This document shows positions 33,131-40,653 of a DNA stretch of 64,000 bases, one piece after another; the stretch's first letter is position 1, and the number at the start of each line of letters is the position of its first letter. A program made the position numbers and the translations under genes. This stretch comes from Rhizobiaceae bacterium (lineage in GTDB: Bacteria; Pseudomonadota; Alphaproteobacteria; Rhizobiales; Rhizobiaceae). Below the pieces are notes generated by a model. It had not been told where the DNA came from and searched no databases. It saw only the letters and a list, made by a program, of their open reading frames with translations. The stretch spans positions 161,366 to 225,365 of the forward strand of contig JACVCH010000007.1 in assembly GCA_016742175.1 (NCBI GenBank). The letters are read 5' to 3'.

Positions 33131-33694
33131 ATGCCGGCAATCGGTCAATCGAAGATCATGATCCTCGCCACCGACGGCTTCGAGCAGTCGGAACTCGAGG
33201 TTCCGCTGAACAAGCTGAAGGATGCCGGCGCAACCGTCGAAGTCGTCTCGCTCGAGGCCGGCGAGATCACCGGCTGGGACAAGGACGACTGGGGCAAGGC
33301 CGTTCCGGTCGACAAAATCCTCGCCGATGCCTCCGTCTCGGACTACGACGCGCTCGTTCTGCCGGGCGGGCAGATCAATCCCGACCTGCTGCGGGTCGAG
33401 GAAAAGGCCGTCTCGTTCGTCAAGTCGTTCGAGAAGACCGGCAAGCCGCTCGCGGCGATCTGCCACGCGCCCTGGCTTTTGATCGAGGCCGGGCTCGTCA
33501 AGGGACGCAAGGCGACGTCCTACAAGTCGATCAAGACCGACATGATCAATGCCGGCGCGAAATGGGAGGATTCGACCACCGTTCGCGACGGCAATCTGAT
33601 CACCGCACGAAATCCCGGAGATCTGGACGCCTTTTGCGCCGCCATCATCGAGGCGGTGGAAGGGGGTTCGGCACAGCGTTCGGCCGCCGAGTAG
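33131..33694 (+). CDS. DJ-1/PfpI family protein (type 1 glutamine amidotransferase-like)
   Basis: A 187-residue class I GAT-like protein: KIMILATDGFEQSELEVPLNKLKDAGATVEVVS, then ALVLPGGQINPDLLR, and the nucleophile elbow AICHAPWLLIEAG with Cys and His. The conserved Glu near the N-terminus (FEQSE) completes the usual site. This is the PfpI/YhbO/YraA branch, whose members protect against glyoxal and stress damage or act as deglycase/chaperone; the exact activity is disputed in the field. AAGGAG precedes the ATG. It is probably under general-stress control and has a strong terminator after it. Confidence 0.93.
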   Translation: MPAIGQSKIMILATDGFEQSELEVPLNKLKDAGATVEVVSLEAGEITGWDKDDWGKAVPVDKILADASVSDYDALVLPGGQINPDLLRVEEKAVSFVKSFEKTGKPLAAICHAPWLLIEAGLVKGRKATSYKSIKTDMINAGAKWEDSTTVRDGNLITARNPGDLDAFCAAIIEAVEGGSAQRSAAE

Positions 33695-33716
33695 CGGATC
33701 AGTCTCGCGGCCGGGC

Positions 33717-33760
33717 AAGCGGCGCTGGCGCCTTCATGGCTGCCGCGCCGCTTCTTTTTT
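33717..33760 (+). terminator. Rho-independent terminator after the PfpI gene
   Basis: Arms AAGCGGCGC (33717-33725) and GCGCCGCTT (33745-33753) pair over 9 bases around a loop of 19 that itself contains short pairings, followed by CTTTTTT. Confidence 0.8.
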
Positions 33761-33762
33761 GT

Positions 33763-33903
33763 TCAGCGCATCACCGCGCTGCCGCCGCGGCGCGCGCAGG
33801 CGGGGCCGGGGCCGCGCATGTAATGGCGCTCCGGCCGGTAGGTCGGCAACAGAAACTCGCGCAACGCGCGGGGAAGATTGTTGAGGCGAGCCCAGATACG
33901 CAT
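33763..33903 (-). CDS. Possible 46-residue small protein
   Basis: An open frame of 47 codons including the stop: MRIWARLNNLPRALREFLLP, then TYRPERHYMRGPGPACARRG and GSAVMR. It is strongly basic, with a possible amphipathic N-terminal helix and an Arg/Gly/Pro-rich tail. It is convergent with the PfpI gene, ends just beyond its terminator, and fills part of a 500-base gap. Only a weak AGGGA lies upstream, 13 bases from the ATG. I know no family; the sequence could be chance in GC-rich DNA. Confidence 0.35.
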   Translation of the reverse strand: MRIWARLNNLPRALREFLLPTYRPERHYMRGPGPACARRGGSAVMR

Positions 33904-34222
33904 GACCCAAAATCCCTGACCAGTCGGTTGTCCCTTCCGAATGGCGTCAAACTAGCGAAATCAGATGAATTTCCGATGAATCGAAAATTAATCCATGCGA
34001 CGAATCTGCCTTCAAGAATGGCGGAAATGCGCGGGTTTGGTGGCGTATTTGCGCCACATTTCCGGTTCGTGCGGACTGTTGCGCAAATGCCACGGTTTCA
34101 AGGGGCCTGAAACATTCGATCACGATCGGCATCGCATCGGAACATGACCCCCGACGTGACGTTTGGACCTCATCAGGCACGGGCAATCCCGCCACCATTA
34201 AAGCCACGAGGACGGACCGACG
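33904..34222. other. Intergenic region upstream of the YciF-like gene
   Basis: No gene is supported in these 319 bases. The part from about 33950 to 34060 is richer in A and T than its surroundings. The only clear signal is the EcfG-type promoter at 34139-34164. Confidence 0.5.
34139..34164 (+). promoter_or_regulatory. EcfG (general stress sigma) promoter
   Basis: GGAAC (34139-34143), 16 bases, CGTTT (34160-34164), an exact match to the alphaproteobacterial general stress response promoter GGAAC-N16/17-CGTT. It lies 58 bases before the YciF-like gene on the same strand. Confidence 0.8.
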
Positions 34223-34732
34223 ATGGGCTTCTTTTCCAAGGACATCAAAACGATGGACGATCTCTTCGTCCACACGCTCCGCGACATCTACTACGCCGAA
34301 AAGCAGATCCTGAAGAACCTGCCGAAGATGATCGACAAGGCGACGAGCGCCGAGTTGCGCAAGGGGTTCGAGACCCATCTGCGCGAAACGGAAGGACATG
34401 TCGCGCGGCTGGAACGCGTATTCGAACTTCACGGCGTCGAAGCAAAGGGCGTCAACTGCCCCGCAATCGACGGCATTCTGAAGGAGGCCGACGAGATCGC
34501 CGGCGAGGTCGAGGACAAGCAAGTGCTGGATGCCGCACTGGTCGCCGCTGCGCAGGCCGTCGAGCATTACGAGATGACGCGCTACGGCACGCTGGTCGCT
34601 TGGGCGAACAAGCTCGGCCGCAGCGACTGCGCCGCCCTTCTGCAGCAGAACCTCGACGAGGAAAAGGCGACCGACCGCAAGCTGACGGACCTTGCCGAAC
34701 GCGGCGGGGTCAACCTGGCGGCTGCCGAGTAG
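34223..34732 (+). CDS. YciE/YciF-type ferritin-like protein (DUF892)
   Basis: A 169-residue four-helix protein of the DUF892 family: TMDDLFVHTLRDIYYAEKQILKNLPKMIDKATSAELRKGFETHLRETEGHVARLERVFELHG, with E..E-x-x-H patterns that bind a di-metal centre in ferritin-like folds, and a second pair of helices (AAQAVEHYEMTRYGTLVAWANKLG). Members are induced by stress in many bacteria; their reaction is unknown. The exact EcfG promoter upstream supports stress control here. GGACGGACCGACG precedes the ATG, a modest ribosome site. It is monocistronic, with a stem-loop after it. Confidence 0.92.
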   Translation: MGFFSKDIKTMDDLFVHTLRDIYYAEKQILKNLPKMIDKATSAELRKGFETHLRETEGHVARLERVFELHGVEAKGVNCPAIDGILKEADEIAGEVEDKQVLDAALVAAAQAVEHYEMTRYGTLVAWANKLGRSDCAALLQQNLDEEKATDRKLTDLAERGGVNLAAAE

Positions 34733-34902
34733 GTCAGGTCTCGGGCAGCAACCCAATTCGCCGCACCGGTATCCCGCGCAGGGAGCTTGGGCCGTTGCGG
34801 TGCTGCCGGAGCGTTGCGCGACGACGCGCGGCGTTCGTTGACGGCAGATCGACCCTTCTCCCTCGCCCCGGGCGGTCAGCGGGATAGCGGGGAGCGGAAT
34901 TC

Positions 34903-34941
34903 AGCGGCCCGGCTTCACGGCGAAGCCGGGCCGCTCTTGCC
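34903..34941 (+). terminator. Strong stem-loop, probable terminator
   Basis: Arms AGCGGCCCGGCTTC and GAAGCCGGGCCGCT form a perfect 14-base-pair stem with a 5-base loop; the tail CTTGCCTT is only partly T-rich. It lies 170 bases after the YciF-like gene and 31 bases before the CYTH gene. Confidence 0.65.
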
Positions 34942-34971
34942 TTGATGGCGGCCGGTTTCATATGAAGCGCG

Positions 34972-35439
34972 ATGGCGATCGAGATCGAACGTAAATTCCT
35001 GCTTGGGTCGGATGCCTGGCGCGGCCATGCGGTCTCCGTCAGATCGTTGCGGCAGGGCTATGTCGCGGCGGCGCCCGACAGGTCCGTGCGCGTGCGCATC
35101 ATCGGGCCGCATGCCTGGCTGACGCTGAAGTTCGGCCCGGCCGGGCCCGCGCGTGAAGAATTCGAATATCCCATCCTCCTTGCCGACGCCGAGGCGATCC
35201 TCGCTCACGCCGCCGATACCATCGACAAGGATCGCCACATCGTGCCCTGGCAGGGGCTCGTCTTCGAGATCGACGTGTTCCACGGGCGGCTCGAAGGGCT
35301 CGTCCTTGCCGAACTCGAAACGGAGACCAACGGCCCGGTCGGCACCCTTCCCGATTGGATCGGGCGCGAGGTCACCGATGACGAGCGCTACTACAACGCC
35401 GTCCTCGCGCGCGACGGCCTGCCGGACGAGCGCGCGTGA
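34972..35439 (+). CDS. CYTH domain protein (triphosphate tunnel enzyme)
   Basis: A 155-residue tunnel-fold protein. The E-x-E-x-K motif is right at the start (E4-I-E6-R-K8 in MAIEIERKFLLG), followed by the conserved basic strand RSLRQGYVAAAPDRSVRVRIIG, LTLKFGP, EFEYPI, and the acidic DELETET-type strand AELETETNGP. CYTH enzymes hydrolyse inorganic triphosphate or related tripolyphosphates with metal. The next gene is a CHAD protein whose GTG overlaps its stop, the usual CYTH-CHAD partnership linked to polyphosphate. Confidence 0.93.
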   Translation: MAIEIERKFLLGSDAWRGHAVSVRSLRQGYVAAAPDRSVRVRIIGPHAWLTLKFGPAGPAREEFEYPILLADAEAILAHAADTIDKDRHIVPWQGLVFEIDVFHGRLEGLVLAELETETNGPVGTLPDWIGREVTDDERYYNAVLARDGLPDERA

Positions 35440-36380
35440 GCCGGCGGCGGATCGCCCCGGACCGGCCCCTGGCGGCCGAGGCGCAGCGGCTCCTCGGCAA
35501 TGACATCGATGCGATCGCCGATGGCCTGCTCCTCGCCCGCGAGAACCGCGACGCGGGCCTTCACGACGCGCGCAAGTCGATCAAGAAGGCCCGCGCCCTG
35601 CTCAAACTGCTGCGCGCTGCCGATCCGGACTTCTACGCCGCGGAGAATATCCGCCTGCGCGATCTCGCCCGTTCGCTCGCCCATGCGCGCGATGCCGCAG
35701 CGCTGGTCGAGGCCGTCGACCGTCTGGCGCTCGTCCGGCCGCGCCGCGCAAAGGCGTTGGGCGATCTCAGGATCCTGCTCGAACAACGCCGCGACGTGCA
35801 TGTCATCGACGACGCGGCCCTGCGCACCCTGATCGACGAGGGCCTGCGCCGGTCGGCCCAGATGCGCCGCGACATGGACCGCTGGCAGTTGCCTGCCGGC
35901 GCCGAAGCTGCAGCCGCGATCCTCGCTGACGGCGTGCGCGCCAATGTCAGGCGGGCAAAGCGTTCGATGAAACGCGCGGGCGGCCGGGCGGCGGACGAGG
36001 ATTTCCACGATCTGCGCAAGGCGGTGAAGGCGCACTGGACGCAACTCGGCCTGTTGCGCGACCTCTGGCCGACGAAAATGGGCAAGGCGCGCGTGCGCCT
36101 TGAGGCTCTCGGCGAGCGCCTCGGCGAGCACAACGATCTGGCCGCCCTGCTGGCGCTCCTGCGGTCACGCGAACTTGATCTGAAGCGCAGCCGGCGCACC
36201 GTCCTGTGCAAGCTCGTCGCGCGCGAAAAGGCGATCCTGGCAAAGTCGACCCTCAAGACGGCGCACCGGCTGTTCGACGACCGGCCGAAGCGCCTTCGCC
36301 GGGCATTTGCCGAGCATCTTCAAGCCCCTGCGTCGCCTGCGGCCGAACCGCCGCGTGCGCTCGGCGCGCCCCACCTGTGA
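35436..36380 (+). CDS. CHAD domain protein
   Basis: A 314-residue helical protein with conserved histidines: GLHDARKSIKKARALLKLLR, FHDLRKAVKAHWTQLGLLRDLWP and LGEHNDLAALLALLR, the repeated H-x2-R-K pattern of CHAD domains. CHAD domains bind inorganic polyphosphate. GTG 35436 overlaps the stop of the CYTH gene (GTGA), so the two are coupled, and the pair probably manages polyphosphate. The C-terminus is rich in Ala and Pro and may be disordered. Confidence 0.92.
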   Translation: MSRRRIAPDRPLAAEAQRLLGNDIDAIADGLLLARENRDAGLHDARKSIKKARALLKLLRAADPDFYAAENIRLRDLARSLAHARDAAALVEAVDRLALVRPRRAKALGDLRILLEQRRDVHVIDDAALRTLIDEGLRRSAQMRRDMDRWQLPAGAEAAAAILADGVRANVRRAKRSMKRAGGRAADEDFHDLRKAVKAHWTQLGLLRDLWPTKMGKARVRLEALGERLGEHNDLAALLALLRSRELDLKRSRRTVLCKLVAREKAILAKSTLKTAHRLFDDRPKRLRRAFAEHLQAPASPAAEPPRALGAPHL

Positions 36381-36589
36381 GAAATCCTCTTGCCTCGATT
36401 GCGGTTTTGTCACTAAAAGGCGGCGGGGATTTCGGGGTCTTCAAGAAGGCGATAGCCCTTCACCAGACTTCCATGCGGATTAACGAACCTTTCAATGACG
36501 TAACGTTAGTCTAGCAATTGGCGTGACTTGTGGTCCGCCCGCTTTCCGTGCCTTTGGGGCGGAGGGTGGCTTTTGGGGGTCAGGTGCGA

Positions 36590-37663
36590 ATGCAGCTTTC
36601 GGAAATGCCCGAGCCGCTTGCGGCCGATATTGGTGCGAACGTGCTTGCACGTCTGCGCCAGATGCATTTGGAAGCGATCCCCCGCAACTATGAAGTCATC
36701 TACGAGGCCTTGAGCGGAGGAAACCCCGCTCTCGTCGACGCGATCGCCGCCCTTGGCCCAACCCCCGGCCAGGACGGATTCGACCGCATGGCCGAGCGCA
36801 CGCTCGGCCGCGGGCGCGGCGACCGGATGATCGAAACCGCCCACGCATCGATGAGCGTCAAGCTCGACGAGATACTGCTCATGCTGAAGAGCGAGCGGTC
36901 TTCGCGCGAAAAATATGGCGAGATTCTCGACGTTACCTCGCAGGGCCTGCGCGCCCGCAGCACCGTCTCGCAGGACTTCCTGCAGAAGGTCGCCACCGTC
37001 ATGTCGAGCGCGACGGATACGGCGCTCGACAGCACGCGACGCGTCGCCTCGACCATGCAGGACAAGTCGGCCGAGCTCGAAGCGGTGAAGGCCGAGCTCG
37101 AGGAATACAAGAAGCTGTCGGAGACCGACGCGCTGACGAGCCTGCCCAACAGGCGCGCTTTCGACCGGGCCATGGAAGGCGTCTACGCCGACCGCCGCGA
37201 GGCGATGTTCGGCGCGCTGATCCTCGCCGACGTCGACCGCTTCAAGGCGGTCAACGACAAGCACGGCCATCCGATCGGCGACCGCATCCTGCAGATCGTC
37301 GCCTCGGTCTTCAAGGCGTCCATGTCGACCAACGTCACCGCCGCGCGCACCGGCGGCGAGGAATTCGGCGTCATCGTCACCGGCATGAGCGAGAAGGCGG
37401 TGACGGACCTTGCCGAGGAAGTCCGCAGCGCGGTGGAGCAGACGCCCTTCGTCAACGCCAAGACAGGCACCGACTATGGGCCGATCACCCTCTCCTTCGG
37501 CGTCTGCATGGCGTCCGAGGCGAGGGGGCCGGACGAGCTCTACCGCAAGGCCGACCGCGCGCTCTACGCCTCGAAGAACGGCGGCCGCAACCGCGTCACC
37601 GCCCATTCCGACCTGAAGGACGGCAAGTTCACCAAGAGTTGGAAGCTCTACAGCTCCAACTGA
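36590..37663 (+). CDS. Diguanylate cyclase (GGDEF domain)
   Basis: A 357-residue cytoplasmic c-di-GMP synthase from ATG 36590 (MQLSEMPEP). The N-terminal 190 residues are helical with no membrane segment and end in a coiled coil (MQDKSAELEAVKAELEEYKKLSE). The GGDEF domain then runs TDALTSLPNRRAFDRAM, ALILADVDRFKAVNDKHGHPIGDRIL, the active site RTGGEEFGV, and DELYRKADRALYASKNGGRNRV. The active-site motif is the GGEEF form, which is active. There is no EAL domain. Its stop (37661-37663) directly abuts the stop of the convergent nth gene. Confidence 0.93.
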   Translation: MQLSEMPEPLAADIGANVLARLRQMHLEAIPRNYEVIYEALSGGNPALVDAIAALGPTPGQDGFDRMAERTLGRGRGDRMIETAHASMSVKLDEILLMLKSERSSREKYGEILDVTSQGLRARSTVSQDFLQKVATVMSSATDTALDSTRRVASTMQDKSAELEAVKAELEEYKKLSETDALTSLPNRRAFDRAMEGVYADRREAMFGALILADVDRFKAVNDKHGHPIGDRILQIVASVFKASMSTNVTAARTGGEEFGVIVTGMSEKAVTDLAEEVRSAVEQTPFVNAKTGTDYGPITLSFGVCMASEARGPDELYRKADRALYASKNGGRNRVTAHSDLKDGKFTKSWKLYSSN

Positions 37664-38449
37664 TCAGGCCGGCGCTTCCTCCAGCGGCTCGATCGGTACG
37701 AGCGGCGCGGGGATCGAAGTCGTCTTCTCGGCCGACTTGCAGATATCGGCGATGACGCAGGCCGGGCAGTCGGGCTTTCGCGCCTTGCACACATAGCGCC
37801 CGTGCAGGATCAGCCAGTGATGGGCATGGCGCATGTATTCGTCCGGGATGATGCGGACGAGAATGTCCTCCACCTCGTCGGGCGTCCTGCCCGGGGCAAG
37901 GCCGATCCGGTTGCCGATCCGCAATATGTGCGTGTCGACCGCCATGGTCGGCTGGCCGAACGCCATGTTGAGGACGACATTGGCCGTCTTGCGCCCGACG
38001 CCCGGCAGCTCGACGAGCGCGTCGCGGTCGCCCGGCACCTCGCCGCCATGGTCGCGGATCAGCGCCTCGCAAAGCGCGATGACGTTCTTCGCCTTGTTGC
38101 GCCACAGACCGATCGTTTTGATATGTTCGCCGACCGTCGCCTCGCCCAGCGCCAGCATCTTTTCCGGCGTGTCGGCGATGGCGAACAGCGCCCGGGTCGC
38201 CTTGTTGACGCCCGCATCCGTCGCCTGCGCGGAAAGCACGACGGCAACCAGTAGCGTGAACGCGTTGACGTGCTCCAGTTCGCCCTGCGGCTCGGGCCGC
38301 TGGACATGGAAGCGGCGGAAGATTTCGGAAATCTCCGCCCGCGTGTAGCGCGTGCGCCGGGAGGGCGTATTCGCCTTGCGTTTCGCTCCGTCGCGCAGAG
38401 TTGAACGGGTGGCCGCGCCTGGGGCGTTTTTCGTCTTGGGCTTTTCCAT
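37664..38449 (-). CDS. nth: Endonuclease III
   Basis: A 261-residue bifunctional DNA glycosylase/AP lyase for oxidised pyrimidines. The helix-hairpin-helix LPGVGRKTANVVLNMAFG holds the catalytic Lys, VDTHILRIGNRIGLA holds the catalytic Asp, and the [4Fe-4S] ligands follow the C-x6-C-x2-C-x5-C spacing in CKARKPDCPACVIADIC. Start ATG 38449 (MEKPKTKNAP) gives a basic 45-residue N-terminal extension, as often in rhizobia; the longer open frame is rejected. It is divergent from the DUF2244 gene with 22 bases between starts, so the promoters overlap. Confidence 0.95.
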   Translation of the reverse strand: MEKPKTKNAPGAATRSTLRDGAKRKANTPSRRTRYTRAEISEIFRRFHVQRPEPQGELEHVNAFTLLVAVVLSAQATDAGVNKATRALFAIADTPEKMLALGEATVGEHIKTIGLWRNKAKNVIALCEALIRDHGGEVPGDRDALVELPGVGRKTANVVLNMAFGQPTMAVDTHILRIGNRIGLAPGRTPDEVEDILVRIIPDEYMRHAHHWLILHGRYVCKARKPDCPACVIADICKSAEKTTSIPAPLVPIEPLEEAPA

Positions 38450-38471
38450 GCGGCTTCTATAGATTTGAGGG

Positions 38472-38957
38472 ATGGCCGACACAAATGCCGAAGACGCGCC
38501 GATCTTCAAGGCGCTTTTGACGCCGCACCGTTCGCTCGGGCGCACGGGCTTCTTCGTCCTGATGGGCGTCCTCGTCGCCATCTGGATCGGCATGGGCGGG
38601 CTCTTCCTGTCGATGGGCGCCTGGCCGGTCTTCGGGTTCTTCGGCCTCGACGTCCTCCTGATCTATCTGGCGTTCAAGGCGAGCTACCGCGCCGGCCGCG
38701 CCCGCGAGGAAGTCGCGGTCACCCGCACCCGCCTCGACATCCGCAAGGTCGCACCCTCCGGCCGCGAGGAAGCGCACGCCTTCAACCCGTTCTGGACCAA
38801 ATTCCGCATCGCCCGCCACGACGAGATCGGCATCACCGACATGGCGGTGGAAGGCGAGGGTCGGCGCGTGGCGATCGGCTCGTTCCTCAACCCCGACGAC
38901 CGCGAAAGCTTCGCCGCGGCGTTCGGCCAGGCACTGGCGACCGCGAAGATGCGCTGA
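38472..38957 (+). CDS. DUF2244 membrane protein
   Basis: A 161-residue protein with two adjacent membrane helices (about residues 25-67, FFVLMGVLVAIWIGMGGLFLSMGAWPVFGFFGLDVLLIYLAF) followed by a cytoplasmic domain with FNPFWTKFRIARHDE and VAIGSFLNPDDRESFAAAFGQAL, the conserved core of DUF2244. The function is unknown. In alphaproteobacteria it regularly sits next to nth, as here. Its stop abuts the stop of the parE toxin gene (38958). Confidence 0.87.
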   Translation: MADTNAEDAPIFKALLTPHRSLGRTGFFVLMGVLVAIWIGMGGLFLSMGAWPVFGFFGLDVLLIYLAFKASYRAGRAREEVAVTRTRLDIRKVAPSGREEAHAFNPFWTKFRIARHDEIGITDMAVEGEGRRVAIGSFLNPDDRESFAAAFGQALATAKMR

Positions 38958-39266
38958 CTACTGGTCGAAGAGGTCGGCTGTCACGTTGCGACCGGCATGC
39001 AGGATGCGAACGATCTCGACCGTTTCGCCGACAAGATGATAGACGATGACGGCGCGTCCCTCGAAGTTGAGAGAGCGCAAAGCCGTTCCAAGGTCGGTTC
39101 TCGGAACGCCCCGGTGTGGAAATTCGATGAGGCTTTCGCAGACTTTCTCGATGCGGCCGACATAGCCAAATGCAAAATCGCGGCTCCTGCGCGACGCAAG
39201 GTAGTCGTAGATTTCGAAGAGATCGGCACGCGCATCATGGCGAATGTAGACGTCTCGAAATCTCAC
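38958..39266 (-). CDS. RelE/ParE family toxin
   Basis: A 102-residue toxin: RDVYIRHDARADLFEIYDYLASRRSRDFAFGYVGRIEKVCESLIEFPHRGVPRTDLGTALRSLNFEGRAVIVYHLVGETVEIVRILHAGRNV. The order of two helices then a small sheet ending VEIVRILHAGRN is the ParE type; such toxins block gyrase, though some act on mRNA. Its ATG overlaps the antitoxin stop. The pair is autoregulated, judging by the palindrome at 39540-39554. Confidence 0.92.
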   Translation of the reverse strand: MRFRDVYIRHDARADLFEIYDYLASRRSRDFAFGYVGRIEKVCESLIEFPHRGVPRTDLGTALRSLNFEGRAVIVYHLVGETVEIVRILHAGRNVTADLFDQ

Positions 39267-39526
39267 GATTCCTTCATCCGGCGCTCGTGATACGCACGGA
39301 GTTCGGCAAAAACCTTCTCGGCGGGAATGCTCGGCCGTGGGTCATCCAGCGATTCCTGGATCTTGCGGCGCATATATTCGTTGAGCGCCGCTTCCTCGCG
39401 GTCGAGTGCGCGCAGGCCTGCGCGCAGAACCTCGCTGGCCGACGCATAGTCGCCGGAGGCGACACGCCGGTCGACATCTGCCTGCTGCTGGCCGAGGGTG
39501 ACGGTGATCGGTTTGCTGGCACGCAT
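39263..39526 (-). CDS. ParD-type antitoxin (CopG/RHH family)
   Basis: An 87-residue antitoxin with an N-terminal ribbon-helix-helix domain (ASKPITVTLGQQQADVDRRVASGDYASASEVLRAGLRALDREEAALNEYM) and a C-terminal toxin-binding arm (RKIQESLDDPRPSIPAEKVFAELRAYHERRM). GGAGG lies 6 bases before ATG 39526. The stop overlaps the toxin start (ATGA), giving the usual antitoxin-first operon. The perfect palindrome 14 bases upstream of the start is its likely operator. Confidence 0.92.
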   Translation of the reverse strand: MRASKPITVTLGQQQADVDRRVASGDYASASEVLRAGLRALDREEAALNEYMRRKIQESLDDPRPSIPAEKVFAELRAYHERRMKES

Positions 39527-39539
39527 GACGGCCTCCGTG

Positions 39540-39554
39540 TATGACATTGTCATA
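39540..39554. promoter_or_regulatory. ParD operator palindrome TATGACATTGTCATA
   Basis: Seven-base arms TATGACA / TGTCATA around a single T, 14 bases before the antitoxin start and within the promoter position. RHH antitoxins bind such short palindromes; assignment to ParD is inference from position. Confidence 0.65.
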
Positions 39555-39640
39555 GTGAACGCTCGCGGTGCACGCGTCAAGAATCGGGTGGCGACGACCT
39601 CCGCGCCGCGCGATAGTCGCGGCATCAGGAGATGATTGCC

Positions 39641-40519
39641 ATGAACGCCCACAGCGCCGTGCTTCAAAAGGACATCACGCCGGAAGGCTCCGACTACGAG
39701 ACCGTCCGGCGCGTCATCGAGAAGATCAGCCTCGATTTCCGCGACCAGCCCTCGCTCGACGAACTGGCGGCCGAGGTCGGCGAGACGCCGATGGGGCTGC
39801 AGAAGCTCTTCACCCGTTGGGCCGGCCTGTCGCCCAAGGCCTTCCTGCAGGCGGTCACGCTCAACCACGCCCGCCGGCTGCTCGATGAAGGCTTGCCTCT
39901 GCTCGAGGCCTCGATGGAGGTCGGCATGTCCGGCCCCGGCCGCCTGCACGATCTGTTCGTCACCCATGAGGCGATGTCGCCGGGCGACTACAAGACGCGC
40001 GGCGCGGGCCTGACGATCCGCTACGGCTGGCATCTCTCACCATTCGGCGTGGCGCTGGTCATGGTCACAGATCGCGGCCTTGCCGGTCTTTCGTTCAACG
40101 ATGCCGGCGGCGAGCGCGAGGCCTTTGCCGACATGTCGAGCCGCTGGCCGAACGCGGCCTATGTCGAGGACATGAGCGCGACCGCGCCCTATGCCGCCCG
40201 CATCTTCGATCCGGCCCGCTGGCGCGCGGAAGAGCCGCTGCGCGTCGTCCTGATCGGCACCGACTTTCAGGTCCGTGTCTGGCAGGCGCTGCTGAAAATC
40301 CCCATGCACAAGGCGAAGACCTATTCGGCCATCGCCGGCGAGATCGGCGCGCCGAAGGCGAGCCGCGCGGTCGGCGCGGCGATCGGCGCCAACCCGGTGT
40401 CCTTCGTGGTGCCGTGCCATCGCGCGCTCGGCAAGTCCGGCGCGCTCACCGGCTATCACTGGGGCCTGACGCGCAAGCGCGCGATCCTCGGCTGGGAAGC
40501 GGGCCATGTGACGAACTAG
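39641..40519 (+). CDS. AraC-type HTH / O6-methylguanine-DNA methyltransferase fusion (Ada-like)
   Basis: A 292-residue protein that repairs O6-methylguanine by moving the methyl group to its own Cys. The N-terminal third is an AraC-type helix-turn-helix (IEKISLDFRDQPSLDELAAEVGETPMGLQKLFTRWAGLSPKAFLQ). The C-terminal part is an Ogt domain: GTDFQVRVWQALLKIPMHKAKTYSAIAGEIGAP, RAVGAAIGANPVSFVVPCHRALGKSGALTGYHWGL, with acceptor Cys in PCHR. The N-terminal metal-Cys domain of full Ada is absent, so methyl-phosphotriester sensing is not expected. AGGAG is correctly spaced for ATG 39641, not for ATG 39632. Confidence 0.93.
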   Translation: MNAHSAVLQKDITPEGSDYETVRRVIEKISLDFRDQPSLDELAAEVGETPMGLQKLFTRWAGLSPKAFLQAVTLNHARRLLDEGLPLLEASMEVGMSGPGRLHDLFVTHEAMSPGDYKTRGAGLTIRYGWHLSPFGVALVMVTDRGLAGLSFNDAGGEREAFADMSSRWPNAAYVEDMSATAPYAARIFDPARWRAEEPLRVVLIGTDFQVRVWQALLKIPMHKAKTYSAIAGEIGAPKASRAVGAAIGANPVSFVVPCHRALGKSGALTGYHWGLTRKRAILGWEAGHVTN

Positions 40520-40526
40520 CATCGGG

Positions 40527-40551
40527 CCGAAAAGTGGTCCCCGGTTTTCGG
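40527..40551. repeat. Rhizobial short palindrome CCGAAAA...TTTTCGG
   Basis: Arms CCGAAAA (40527-40533) and TTTTCGG (40545-40551) around GTGGTCCCCGG, 8 bases after the Ogt fusion stop. This element type is scattered widely in intergenic DNA of Mesorhizobium and relatives; it may also end transcription weakly. Confidence 0.65.
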
Positions 40552-40653
40552 ACGGTTCCGATGCGCCGCCAAGAATGACGATTTCGCTGCCCCTTGCAGC
40601 GAAAATCGACTAGAGGCGTTTCGCGAAGGGACATTGCGGAGGCCTCAAATTCC

